Source: Propionispora sp. 2/2-37
GTDB lineage: Bacteria; Bacillota; Negativicutes; Propionisporales; Propionisporaceae
Assembly (NCBI RefSeq): GCF_001298735.1
Contig: NZ_CYSP01000003.1
Location: 124,001-188,000 of the forward strand
Direction of reading: 5' to 3'
Length of the DNA stretch: 64,000 nucleotides
The translations under genes and the position numbers were made by a program. The notes below the pieces were generated by a model that had not been told where the DNA came from, did no database searches, and worked only from the letters and a program-made list of their open reading frames with translations. Below are positions 7,767 through 15,521 of this stretch, piece by piece. The stretch's first letter is position 1, and every line of letters begins with the position of its first letter.

Positions 7767-8936
7767 TTAAATGTCTTTTTCCAGTGCCAGCAGTACTTGC
7801 TCAGCTAATCGGGAAAAATACCGTGCACTATGTAAAATGGCTGCTTCATCAATGGAAAATTTAGGGTGATGATGCGCATAAGACTGCCCTGTGCCCACAT
7901 TAATAAAGGCGCCGGGCATTTTCTCCTGATAATAGGCAAAATCTTCACCGCCCAGCCACGGTATTTCCTCCCGTACCTCATAACCAGTTTCTTCACCAAC
8001 TTGAGCAGCCAGTTTCGCCCACTTTGCCGTATTGTTAGTTGCCGGCGGGCCAGGATACCACCTGAGTTCGGCTCTAGCACCAAAAGACGCCGCAATCCCC
8101 TCACTAATCTGTTTGATTTTTGCAGGGATCAGCTTGCGGGTTTCAGCTTTGAGAGTCCGTACCGTTCCTTCCAAAAAGGCCGACTGCGGTATAACATTCC
8201 AGGTATTACCGCTTTTGATGTGCGTTACACTCACCAAGCCCTGGTCAAAAGCATTGATATTACGGCTGACGATGGTTTGCAATGCCGTAACCACATGTGC
8301 CGCCACAACAATGGGATCAATTCCTTTATCCGGCTCCGCCGCATGCGTTCCAACACCGATAATATCCAGTTCAAAGCGGTCAACGGCAGCAGTTAGCGGT
8401 CCGGTACAGGTACCGATTGTCCCGACCGGCAGATGGGGCTGACTATGCAAGCCGAAAATGGCCTGCACATCGGATAAAACGCCAGTTTGCATAATTGCTT
8501 CCGCACCATGTCCCGTTTCTTCCGCAGGCTGAAAAATAATCTTTACTGTTCCTGCCAATGCCCTTTCACGTTGTCTTAATAAATAGGCTGCCCCCAAAAT
8601 AACCGTCATATGAAAATCATGTCCGCAGGCATGCATCTTTCCCTGGTTCAGCGATTGATACGGCAACCCCGTTTCTTCCTGAACCGGCAGTGCGTCAATA
8701 TCACAACGGATAGCTACCACCGGGCCCTTCGTATCTCCGGCAATTTCCGCCACCAGGCCGGTCGCCAGCGGCAAATCCAATATCCGTATACCAACTGCCG
8801 TTAACAGTTCACGCAAAGTTTTGGTGGTTTGAAACTCTTCATTAGATAACTCGGGCAACTGATGAAATTTGCGGTACACCGTGATAAGTTCTTCTTCCAG
8901 CCGTTGCATTACCTTTAATAATCGTTCATTCTCCAT
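7767..8936 (-). CDS. M20 family amidohydrolase (M20D; IAA-amino acid hydrolase/hippurate hydrolase-like)
   Basis: About 389 residues; ATG at 8936 after AGAGGTGTTCTGTG. It shows the M20D metal-binding pattern: HACGHDFHMTVILGAA, QPAEETGHGAEAIMQTG, FGLHSQPHLPVGTIG and, near the end, WLGGEDFAYYQEKMPG and YAHHHPKFSIDE. These enzymes use a two-metal centre with a catalytic Glu to cut N-acyl amino acids in the cytoplasm; the exact acyl amino acid is not predictable. A hairpin with a T-run lies in its leader (8974-9014). An ornithine cyclodeaminase remnant follows. Confidence 0.92.
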   Translation of the reverse strand: MENERLLKVMQRLEEELITVYRKFHQLPELSNEEFQTTKTLRELLTAVGIRILDLPLATGLVAEIAGDTKGPVVAIRCDIDALPVQEETGLPYQSLNQGKMHACGHDFHMTVILGAAYLLRQRERALAGTVKIIFQPAEETGHGAEAIMQTGVLSDVQAIFGLHSQPHLPVGTIGTCTGPLTAAVDRFELDIIGVGTHAAEPDKGIDPIVVAAHVVTALQTIVSRNINAFDQGLVSVTHIKSGNTWNVIPQSAFLEGTVRTLKAETRKLIPAKIKQISEGIAASFGARAELRWYPGPPATNNTAKWAKLAAQVGEETGYEVREEIPWLGGEDFAYYQEKMPGAFINVGTGQSYAHHHPKFSIDEAAILHSARYFSRLAEQVLLALEKDI

Positions 8937-8968
8937 CACAGAACACCTCTTTTTCTTGCTTTAATGTA

Positions 8969-9014
8969 GAAAAAAGGTCAAAGCAACCTCCCCGTGGGAA
9001 ATTCCCTTGACCTT
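8969..9014 (-). terminator. Hairpin with T-run upstream of the M20 gene (possible attenuator)
   Basis: On the minus strand AAGGTCAA (9014-9007) pairs with TTGACCTT (8981-8974), enclosing a small GGGAA/TTCCC stem, and is followed at once by TTTTTTC. No minus-strand gene lies just upstream, so this most likely sits in the leader of the M20 gene. The remaining part of the 290-bp gap (8937-9229) shows nothing else that I can support. Confidence 0.5.
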
Positions 9015-9229
9015 CAGTTTTTCTGATCGATCACAGCAACTCTATATCATAGGAAGATTGTACCACGACTTTTCCTGCTTCGTCAATTCAGCTGACGATA
9101 ATCATTTTTTATAGCATGCCGGCAAGCCAGCTTAAGTAATTTTTACATTTTATTGTCTAGAGCAGGGAATTAGCTGGGAACAAGGTAATATAACTTATAG
9201 AAACTCAATTCATAATGAAGGAGCTGTAA

Positions 9230-9568
9230 ATGATGAAAAAGTTATTTAAATGTACTGTGTGCAACTTTATTTGGGAAGGTGAAAACCCTCCCGCCGTCTG
9301 CCCCAAATGTGGTCAGCCTCATGAAAAATTCGCAGAACTAACCTCAGAAAACGCCGATAAAGTTTACAAATCGGAAAGAACCAACGACATCCACGCGGAA
9401 ATCATTACGTTAATCGACAGGATAATTGCACTTTCCCGCGAAGGAATTGAATTGGATCTTGATCCGGCCTGTGTCAGCGGTTTTAAGCAAGCCATCAGTG
9501 AAGGCTATATTATTAAGCAGCGTGCCAAAGCGGAAATTGAAAACCACATCGGGAAGGGTAAGTGGTAA
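9230..9568 (+). CDS. Rubredoxin-like domain protein
   Basis: 112 residues; starts MMKK after AAGGAGCTGTAA. The first 35 residues are a rubredoxin-type iron or zinc knuckle (FKCTVCNFIWEGENPPAVCP then CG), with CX2C pairs at about 8-11 and 24-27. The remainder is helical (NDIHAEIITLIDRIIALSRE) and resembles the C-terminal extension seen on small rubredoxin/rubrerythrin-like proteins of anaerobes. A role in electron transfer or oxidative-stress defence is an inference from the family. It stands alone with its own terminator. Confidence 0.8.
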   Translation: MMKKLFKCTVCNFIWEGENPPAVCPKCGQPHEKFAELTSENADKVYKSERTNDIHAEIITLIDRIIALSREGIELDLDPACVSGFKQAISEGYIIKQRAKAEIENHIGKGKW

Positions 9569-9576
9569 GATTTTTA

Positions 9577-9613
9577 AAATTCCCCGCAATCGATCGATTG
9601 CAGGGAATTTTTA
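9577..9613 (+). terminator. Intrinsic terminator after the rubredoxin-like gene
   Basis: AAATTCCC...GCAATCGATCGATTGC...GGGAATTTTT: a long stem with a single bulged C, followed by TTTTTATT on the plus strand. Confidence 0.9.
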
Positions 9614-9631
9614 TTATAGTGCACTGCTTAT

Positions 9632-10045
9632 TCAATATTTGGCTTTTTCCAAAGCGTTGACCAGCCGTTCTACCGCACTCATGACTTCGCGTACATGACC
9701 GCGCGGTAAATTGGATATAATGTCCCGATAATAAATGCTAATACTATCTTTTAGTTTCCTGGCAACTGTCTGGCCTTTATCAGTAAGTATCGCTTCTACG
9801 ACGCGTTTATCATAGGAAGATTTCTTCCGGATAATCAGACCGTCCCGCACCAGATTATTCATAATCCGGGTGATGGTGCTGATTTCCAAATGCATTTTCT
9901 CACTAAGCTCATTCATCGAAAGATTTTGATGCTTATATGTTTCCAGCAAAATATAACACTGTGAACTGGTAAAACCATGAACCCTGATTTGTTCCCTTTC
10001 CAGCATTTGAAAAGTCCGTACCGTCTTCTGCAATAATTCTCCCAT
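9632..10045 (-). CDS. MarR family transcriptional regulator (5' end uncertain)
   Basis: 137 residues from the ATG at 10045. Winged-helix pattern: SSQCYILLETYKHQNLSMNE, LSEKMHLEISTITRIMNNLV, then the wing RKKSSYDKRVVEAILTDKGQ. The coding pattern continues upstream in frame (VILTEEEKYIRCIED), which fits a MarR N-terminus, but no ATG/GTG/TTG is available there. Either an ATT at 10087, placed after GGGAGTGAAAAGTT, is used, or one A too many in the run at 10091-10094 hides an ATG about 20 codons upstream. The gene is monocistronic; regulated targets unknown. Confidence 0.85.
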   Translation of the reverse strand: MGELLQKTVRTFQMLEREQIRVHGFTSSQCYILLETYKHQNLSMNELSEKMHLEISTITRIMNNLVRDGLIIRKKSSYDKRVVEAILTDKGQTVARKLKDSISIYYRDIISNLPRGHVREVMSAVERLVNALEKAKY

Positions 10046-10118
10046 ATCCTCAATACAGCGGATATATTTTTCCTCTTCCGTAAGAATAACTTTTCACTCC
10101 CATCACATTATCACTATA

Positions 10119-10148
10119 TTTGTAACATGCAAAAACTGCCGATGTCAA
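10119..10148 (-). promoter_or_regulatory. Putative promoter of the MarR gene
   Basis: Minus-strand TTGACA (10148-10143), then after 18 bp TACAAA followed by TATAGT. The -35 is perfect, the -10 is weak. Confidence 0.4.
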
Positions 10149-10278
10149 CTCGAAATTCTTCCGCTCGATCTCTGACCGTCTTTCTGCCGGCCAATCAGCC
10201 ACGGCTAAGGCCGCACTAAACAAAAAACATCTCATTTCTTGGCCAAACCTGTTTATATTAAACTTTTGCTGCATTATC

Positions 10279-10311
10279 AAAAAAACTGATCCCCTATTTA
10301 TCAGGATCAGT
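10279..10311 (-). terminator. Intrinsic terminator after the IclR gene
   Basis: Minus-strand ACTGATCC / GGATCAGT stem (8 bp, 11-nt loop) followed by TTTTTTT, about 100 bp after the IclR stop codon. Confidence 0.8.
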
Positions 10312-10409
10312 CTTATAAACCAAAACTATTTTTGCCTGGCAAGGCAAAGCACACACTGTTCTAATTGTACTCTATAAATATTCGGGGACTTATTCTTTCA
10401 TCCTTTTAT

Positions 10410-11120
10410 TCATTTTAAATCGGCTTTAATGTTTTGTTTTATTATCCTCATCCTGTCAGTAACTTTACGGGCAAGCTCTTCCGTAAACCGGTAGGCAGGA
10501 ATAAAAGTACTCATACCGACGGCCGTGTTATAAATATTTTCTAACGATATGGCAATGCAATAACAGTCACAATTTTGTTTACGATGCACAAAATAACCCT
10601 GTTGCCTGATACTGATAAGCCGTTCTCTCATTACCGCAGCATCTATTCCGGCCTGAGATGCCGCTTCATCCCATTCCGTCTGCGGCAGGTTAGCCAGAAC
10701 AACCATACCGATGCCGGAACTGCCGAACTCCTCTGTACTGCCTACAATGGAAGTCAGCCGCAGCGGATGTTTCGATACGACTTCGTCAATATATAGCAGC
10801 CTATGATTTGACGGAATCGCCAAATAGATCGTTTCACCGAATTCAGCCGCCAACTGCTCTAAATAAGGATGCAGCAGCTTTTGAATGGACAAGCCGGCTT
10901 CAAATATTTTTCCCAGTTCAAACAATTTGCCGCCCAGCGTATACTTATTTTCTTGCTTGTTAATTATATTCCAGTGCTCCAGAGTGGCTAAAATTCCGTG
11001 CAGCGTCGGAAGCTTAAGTTCAAGTTCGTTACCTATGTCGGTAAGCGTGCAATTCCCATTATGTTTCGAGATATAATTTAAAATTAACATCGCCCGATCA
11101 ATAGATTGTATAGTTTTCAT
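10410..11120 (-). CDS. IclR family transcriptional regulator
   Basis: About 236 residues; start at ATG 11120 behind GGGGGAATT rather than the longer reading from 11186. The N-terminal winged helix is clear (QSIDRAMLILNYISKHNGNC, then TDIGNELELKLPTLHGILAT). The C-terminal effector domain shows GETIYLAIPSNHRLLYIDEV, LRLTSIVGSTEEFGSSGIGM and, near the end, DCYCIAISLENIYNTAVGMS. It is divergent from an Fe-S flavoprotein-like gene at 11358, with a perfect 25-nt palindrome between them, so it probably controls that gene and itself. The ligand is unknown. Confidence 0.9.
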   Translation of the reverse strand: MKTIQSIDRAMLILNYISKHNGNCTLTDIGNELELKLPTLHGILATLEHWNIINKQENKYTLGGKLFELGKIFEAGLSIQKLLHPYLEQLAAEFGETIYLAIPSNHRLLYIDEVVSKHPLRLTSIVGSTEEFGSSGIGMVVLANLPQTEWDEAASQAGIDAAVMRERLISIRQQGYFVHRKQNCDCYCIAISLENIYNTAVGMSTFIPAYRFTEELARKVTDRMRIIKQNIKADLK

Positions 11121-11220
11121 AATTCCCCCACTATGATGCGCAATTGTTATATCTGGCATTATACATTGCTGATTGACAAAAAGCAATAGATGGGTTTATC
11201 ATTAATTCATTATTATTAAA

Positions 11221-11245
11221 GTTATTTCGGTATTACCGAAATAAC
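11221..11245. promoter_or_regulatory. Perfect 25-nt palindrome, candidate IclR operator
   Basis: Arms GTTATTTCGGTA and TACCGAAATAAC around one central T. A further half-site, TACCGAAAT, follows at 11258-11266, itself part of CGAAATTTCG. It lies between the divergent IclR regulator and the flavoprotein gene, which is where an IclR dimer or tetramer would bind. Confidence 0.75.
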
Positions 11246-11357
11246 AAAGGAAGGTGATACCGAAATTTCGTTCTGCACATTTTATCTTACATAGGGCAGT
11301 AATATGTACTGATGATTACCAAATGCATTACCATATTAGAGGGAGGGTTAGTAATTT

Positions 11358-11993
11358 ATGAAAGTTGTCGCATTTAACGGCAGTCCTAAAAAAGAAGGTA
11401 ATACTTATTCTGCAATTCAAATGGTAGCTCAGGAACTGGAAAAGGAAAATATCAGCGTTGAAATTGTCCATGTTGGCAATAAAGCGGTACGCGGCTGTCT
11501 AGCCTGTAATCATTGTGCCAAAAATTTAAATGAACAATGTGTGATCAATACCGATTCTGTCAATGAATGGATTCAGAAAATGAAAGAAGCAGACGGTATT
11601 ATTCTTGGATCGCCGGTATACTACTCTGCCATAGCGGGCACCATGAAAGCATTTGTCGACCGTGCCTTTTACGTATGCGCAGCAAATAATCAGCTGCTCA
11701 GGCATAAGGTTGGCACCAGTGTTGTTGCCGTAAGACGTTCCGGCGGAATTCCCACCTTTGACCAGCTCAATCATTATTTTACTATTTCAGAAATGCTGGT
11801 TCCGTCTTCAAACTACTGGAATGTCATCCACGGTACGGAACCGGGAGAAACCGAACAGGACGAGGAAGGCAAACTAATCATGAAGGTGCTCGGTCAAAAT
11901 ATGGCCTGGCTGTTGAAACTTATTGAATATGGCAGAGGAAATATAACAGAACCCGCCAAACAGGAAAAAATATTTACCAACTTTATCCGCTAA
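11358..11993 (+). CDS. Flavodoxin-fold NAD(P)H-dependent reductase with Fe-S motif (iron-sulfur flavoprotein-like)
   Basis: 211 residues; ATG preceded by GAGGGAGGGTTAGTAATTT. The flavodoxin/NADPH:FMN reductase fold is shown by KVVAFNGSPKKEGNTYSAI (FMN phosphate loop) and ADGIILGSPVYYSAIAGTMK. Between them lies CLACNHCAKNLNEQC, a CX2CX2CX7C motif as in archaeal and clostridial iron-sulfur flavoproteins, which carry a 4Fe-4S cluster next to FMN. Such proteins act in electron transfer and oxygen or peroxide detoxification; the substrate here is unknown. Divergent from IclR and probably regulated by it. Confidence 0.88.
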   Translation: MKVVAFNGSPKKEGNTYSAIQMVAQELEKENISVEIVHVGNKAVRGCLACNHCAKNLNEQCVINTDSVNEWIQKMKEADGIILGSPVYYSAIAGTMKAFVDRAFYVCAANNQLLRHKVGTSVVAVRRSGGIPTFDQLNHYFTISEMLVPSSNYWNVIHGTEPGETEQDEEGKLIMKVLGQNMAWLLKLIEYGRGNITEPAKQEKIFTNFIR

Positions 11994-12054
11994 GTTAACT
12001 TTATGGATAAACTCCGAAATTGATTGTTCATACCGGCTGGTTTTGTCTTCATTG

Positions 12055-12106
12055 ACGATAAAGGCTATGTTTTTCCCCCAATTGGAAGAAACATAGCCTT
12101 TATCGT
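12055..12106 (+). terminator. Intrinsic terminator after the flavoprotein gene
   Basis: Long stem with arms 12055-12072 and 12089-12106 (AAAGGCTATGTTT/AAACATAGCCTTT core) followed by TATTTAAT. The T-run is weak. Confidence 0.75.
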
Positions 12107-12242
12107 TATTTAATCGCCAGAAAAAATTTTCAGGTTCCCTTAATCTGTGAAGCTACAAACCCATGTCCCTGGCAGGCTGCCTGGCTGCCGAGTTCTTGCC
12201 GGCCTAACGGAGATTGCCGCGGAGTGACTTTTATCCGCCCCT

Positions 12243-13043
12243 TTACTTTGTTTCACCGGCTTCGATCGAAATTTCCCCTGCCTCATTAAAATGTATGACG
12301 CTACCGGCTTTAACGGCTTTGATGCCGCCATCCTCCGACCGCAATTCTGCCGGATCTTTTAAGGTACCGGAAACCACTTCACCGTTTTCATTAAATGTGA
12401 CCGATTTTTTGGCACTGAATTTGAGAAACCCGGCTGATTGCAGTTCCGCCGGAAGGCTCCTCCAGCCCAGCGGGCGCAAATAGGTGTCTTCTTCCAATAT
12501 GCCTGACCGGACCGCACCGGAATCATAAAAAGTAAGAACAGTGCCGCCTTTAAAAGTAATAAATCCATATTTTCCCTTGATCAGCTGGACTGTTGCCCCG
12601 TCTTTAATGGTCCCCGTGACAACATGTCCCTGGGCATCAAAAATTACAGTCGTTCCGCTTTTATACATCAAATGCCCGTACCCGGGAATATCCGTATGAT
12701 AAACCCGTTCCACATAAGGATGGTAGTAGCGATGGGGAAAAAATCCCATACCGTCGTAGGTCGTTTTTTGATAATAATCACCAATAATCCGGTCCCAGCC
12801 AGTTGGGCGAAGAAAGGTATCATTTTCCAGTGTGCCAGAAACCACTTCCCCCAATTCGTTTACGGTTATTAACGTATCTTTTCTGAACTCAACAACATCC
12901 CCGACCGCCCAGCCTTGTGGATGAAGCTTAGTGTCTTTAGTCAGCATTCTGCTCTCAGCAAAGGCGCTGGGCATATAAAAAGAAATATGTACAACTCCCA
13001 GAACTGCACAAATACATATTTTTCTCACCAGACCATGCATCAT
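12243..13043 (-). CDS. Secreted protein with short beta-type repeats (MORN-like)
   Basis: About 266 residues. A signal peptide is visible: basic start (MMHGLVRK), hydrophobic stretch ICICAVLGVVHISFYM, and a likely cut after SAFA. The mature part is made of four to five repeats of about 25-45 residues built as 'V.F...G.VVSGTL..DT.LRP.GW': for example ELGEVVSGTLENDTFLRPTG, DAQGHVVTGTIKDGATV, YDSGAVRSGILEEDTYLRPL, NENGEVVSGTLKDPAELR. The pattern recalls MORN or YwqK-type repeats but is not identical. Function unknown; probably periplasmic or cell-surface. It stands alone with no obvious partners. The start could be the ATG at 13043 or 13040. Confidence 0.7.
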   Translation of the reverse strand: MMHGLVRKICICAVLGVVHISFYMPSAFAESRMLTKDTKLHPQGWAVGDVVEFRKDTLITVNELGEVVSGTLENDTFLRPTGWDRIIGDYYQKTTYDGMGFFPHRYYHPYVERVYHTDIPGYGHLMYKSGTTVIFDAQGHVVTGTIKDGATVQLIKGKYGFITFKGGTVLTFYDSGAVRSGILEEDTYLRPLGWRSLPAELQSAGFLKFSAKKSVTFNENGEVVSGTLKDPAELRSEDGGIKAVKAGSVIHFNEAGEISIEAGETK

Positions 13044-13232
13044 AATCAATCACTTCTTTCCTTGTTGTAATGCGCTCCATCCGTAAAGGATCATTATTTC
13101 CATGGTATAATTATTCATATTGTTGCCATCGCAATAATATCCATATTTTTACTTAGTGCTATTATATCCTACTAACTGCATTTTGGAAAGAAGGACTCTG
13201 AAAGCCTTAATGCATGACAACACAAAAAATTA

Positions 13233-13258
13233 GGGTGGGTCACTTAACCCTCCCACCC
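13233..13258 (-). terminator. Terminator overlapping the 3' end of the membrane-protein gene
   Basis: Minus-strand GGGTGGG / CCCACCC stem with a 12-nt loop, then TAATTTTTT. The stop codon of the gene ending at 13240 lies inside the loop. Confidence 0.75.
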
Positions 13259-13812
13259 TTTTCATCATAGTCCCCTTTCGGCAGCGGCTTAGCCAAGGGC
13301 TGCCAGCCCGGCACCAAAGAAGAACCATGCTCCTGTTCCGTTTCGTGCCGGCTTTCTATCCTTTCCTCTCTTTCTCTCAGCCGGATATAGCCCCAGGTAG
13401 CTATCGTAAACCAGGGCACAAATGGGGCTATCGAGTCTACAATACCACGGGCAAGAGACAGCACCCCCAGTTTAGTTATCATCTGGCAAAACATCATGCT
13501 GTAGAAAATTCCCATAACAGTGTATATATACACATATACTGTTTCTCTGGGCAAAAAATGAAAATACAAAATAAAAAATATCGACCAGGAAATTGGCGCC
13601 ATAAAGTGCAATCCCATAAGGCCAAATGGCTCATAATTGATATACCGGAATTCGCCGAAAAAGTTCGCTATACCAACGACGAATATATCAAAGATACCCC
13701 CGAAAATAATCCCGTAAATTGATAAACGGCGAATTTCCTCCCTGGGGATAAGAATTACGAGTAATATGGCAAAAACTACCGTATATAAAATAGGTATAAG
13801 GTTTGCAGACAT
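13240..13812 (-). CDS. Small integral membrane protein, function unknown
   Basis: About 190 residues with five hydrophobic segments (for example ILYTVVFAILLVILIP, YGIIFGGIFDIFVVGIANFF, APISWSIFFILYFHFLP, YIYTVMGIFYSMMFCQMI, FVPWFTIATWGYIRL), ending in a charged cytoplasmic-type tail with many Glu, Arg and Lys. The ATG at 13812 (MSANL) fits AAGGGAGA better than the ATG six bases upstream. I do not recognise a named family with certainty; similar small membrane proteins are frequent in spore-forming Firmicutes. No partner genes nearby. Confidence 0.7.
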   Translation of the reverse strand: MSANLIPILYTVVFAILLVILIPREEIRRLSIYGIIFGGIFDIFVVGIANFFGEFRYINYEPFGLMGLHFMAPISWSIFFILYFHFLPRETVYVYIYTVMGIFYSMMFCQMITKLGVLSLARGIVDSIAPFVPWFTIATWGYIRLREREERIESRHETEQEHGSSLVPGWQPLAKPLPKGDYDEKGGRVK

Positions 13813-13936
13813 AGTCATTCTCCCTTCTTTGCTGCAGCGGTCATCCTTATTATTTCAATAAATAAGCAACAGTATACGAATTGAAAAACTGGCTGCCCGC
13901 TAAATGCTATCGGGTATAATGATCCTGCCGATACAA

Positions 13937-14680
13937 CTATATGCCCGTTTCTTGTTTTTCGACCGGAAACAACCATTCCAGAATTTCCGGAAATCTGCTG
14001 ACAAAAACATCATGGCCATGGACAGCGCCCTCAATTTTACTAAAACAGCAATCTTCCGGCGAAAATCCCTTCTCCAGCAAAACAGCATACGCTTCTTCAT
14101 TTTTTCCGACCATGTTCTGCTTCAACCCTTTCTTGAAAATGCCCTCCTTAGTTCCTACATCCATATAAATTCTGCGGCCGGTAACGGCAAGTTCATTGGA
14201 ACGCATAAATTCAATAAACCGGTCATACCAGAACGAACCGGAAATGGAAGCAATTCTGCCAAAACTTCCGGGATGCAGGTATGCGGCATACATGGAAATC
14301 AATCCACCGAAGGAAGCACCGGTAATCCCCGTATTTTCCGGTGCTTTCAGTGTACAGTAGGTTTGGTCGATATACGGTTTCAAGTCATTTGCCAGGTAAT
14401 TGAGATAAACCGCACCCTGGCCGGCACAATCCCTTTCCTGTTCAACCCTCGCCTTGGTTTGCCAGGGGGTATACTCATCGTTTCGGCGGTTGGGTGCAAT
14501 CCCGACAAAGATCATCTCCCTCAGGGTTTTCCGGCGGAATCGGTTTTCTAACTCATCCAGAGATTCGAGAAACAAGTATCCCTTATCCTGGACATAAGTC
14601 ACGGGAAATGCTGAAGCTTTCTGCCGATAAGCAGGTGGTAAATAGATACAAATTGCATGCCCCTTGTAGGTTGTCTCCAT
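13937..14680 (-). CDS. Esterase of the enterochelin-esterase/esterase D fold (siderophore hydrolase candidate)
   Basis: About 247 residues. The nucleophile elbow GASFGG is in ENTGITGASFGGLISMYAAY; a likely acid is in VGTKEG and the His in AVHGHDVFV, giving an alpha/beta-hydrolase triad. The start ATG at 14680 shares its A with the TAA of the ATPase gene and has AAGGAAG in front, so a longer start at 14695 is less likely. Its position as last gene of an iron-siderophore ABC operon suggests it opens ester bonds of an imported ferric siderophore in the cytoplasm to release iron, as Fes or IroE do. The exact siderophore is unknown. Confidence 0.8.
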   Translation of the reverse strand: METTYKGHAICIYLPPAYRQKASAFPVTYVQDKGYLFLESLDELENRFRRKTLREMIFVGIAPNRRNDEYTPWQTKARVEQERDCAGQGAVYLNYLANDLKPYIDQTYCTLKAPENTGITGASFGGLISMYAAYLHPGSFGRIASISGSFWYDRFIEFMRSNELAVTGRRIYMDVGTKEGIFKKGLKQNMVGKNEEAYAVLLEKGFSPEDCCFSKIEGAVHGHDVFVSRFPEILEWLFPVEKQETGI

Positions 14681-15507
14681 TAAACTTCCTTGCATGATCC
14701 GTCTCCTTCTGCTTCTTTTTCTATTGCTACACTGTCGTAATGGAAACAGATAGGCGTCCCATCCTGGGGGTCCAGCATAACCCTGGCCTCAATCTGAAAG
14801 ACCTGTCTCAACACTTCCGGCGTAATGATTTCCAGTGGAGTACCGGCAGCAAGAATACGTCCCGCTCTCATGGCTACAATCTCATGAGAAAAGCGGGCGG
14901 CATGATTAATATCATGCAATACCATAACGATGGTACATTGCCTTTCCCGGTTTAGCTGCTGAACAATTTTCAAAACTTCCAGTTGATGTACCATATCCAA
15001 ATAGGTAGTAGGTTCATCTAAAAGAAGGATGTCTGTTTCCTGAGCCAGCGCCATCGCCAGCCACACTTTTTGCCGTTCGCCGCCGGACAAACTGCCTAGT
15101 TCCCTGTCACGGAATGAAATGGTTCTGGTTATTTCCAGCGCCCGCTCAACAGCACTCCGGTCTTGTCTGTTCATTTGCAGCAAATTACGTCGATATGGAA
15201 ATCGCCCGTAAGCAACCAGTTCCCCTACTTTGATTTCCTGGGGGGCAAGCGGATTTTGCGGCAGCAAAGTCAATTCTTTGGCAATTTGTTCAGTATGCAA
15301 CTGCTGCAACTCTTGTTCTCTTAAATAAACCGTTCCCTTTTTTTGCTTGATAATCCGTCCCATGGTTTTAAGCAATGTTGATTTGCCACAGCCGTTGGGG
15401 CCGACAATGGTGGTGATTTTCCCTTGTTTAACGGCAAAATTAAGTTCCTGAAACACAAGGCGTTTCTCATAGCCTGCTGTCAGATTCTCTACCCGAAGTA
15501 TGCTCAT
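14680..15507 (-). CDS. Iron-siderophore ABC transporter, ATP-binding protein (FecE/FepC type)
   Basis: 275 residues with Walker A GPNGCGKST, Q-loop LPQNPLAPQE, signature LSGGERQKVW, Walker B ILLLDEPTTYLD and H-loop VMVLHDINHAARF. The sequence after the Walker A (LKTMGRIIKQKKGTVYL) and the 'DINHAARFSHEIVAMR' stretch are typical of the FecE branch. It starts 14 bp after the second permease gene and its stop overlaps the esterase start. Together with two FecCD permeases and a binding protein it forms a full importer. Confidence 0.95.
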   Translation of the reverse strand: MSILRVENLTAGYEKRLVFQELNFAVKQGKITTIVGPNGCGKSTLLKTMGRIIKQKKGTVYLREQELQQLHTEQIAKELTLLPQNPLAPQEIKVGELVAYGRFPYRRNLLQMNRQDRSAVERALEITRTISFRDRELGSLSGGERQKVWLAMALAQETDILLLDEPTTYLDMVHQLEVLKIVQQLNRERQCTIVMVLHDINHAARFSHEIVAMRAGRILAAGTPLEIITPEVLRQVFQIEARVMLDPQDGTPICFHYDSVAIEKEAEGDGSCKEV

Positions 15508-15521
15508 CGTTTAAAAACACC

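Noticed and set aside
10050..10280. 76-residue minus-strand open frame upstream of the MarR gene
   Set aside because: Starts at a TTG inside the T-run of a terminator, no ribosome site, covers the likely MarR promoter, no recognisable domain.
12140..12331. 63-residue minus-strand open frame
   Set aside because: Overlaps the 3' end of the secreted-repeat gene in another frame; no supporting signals.
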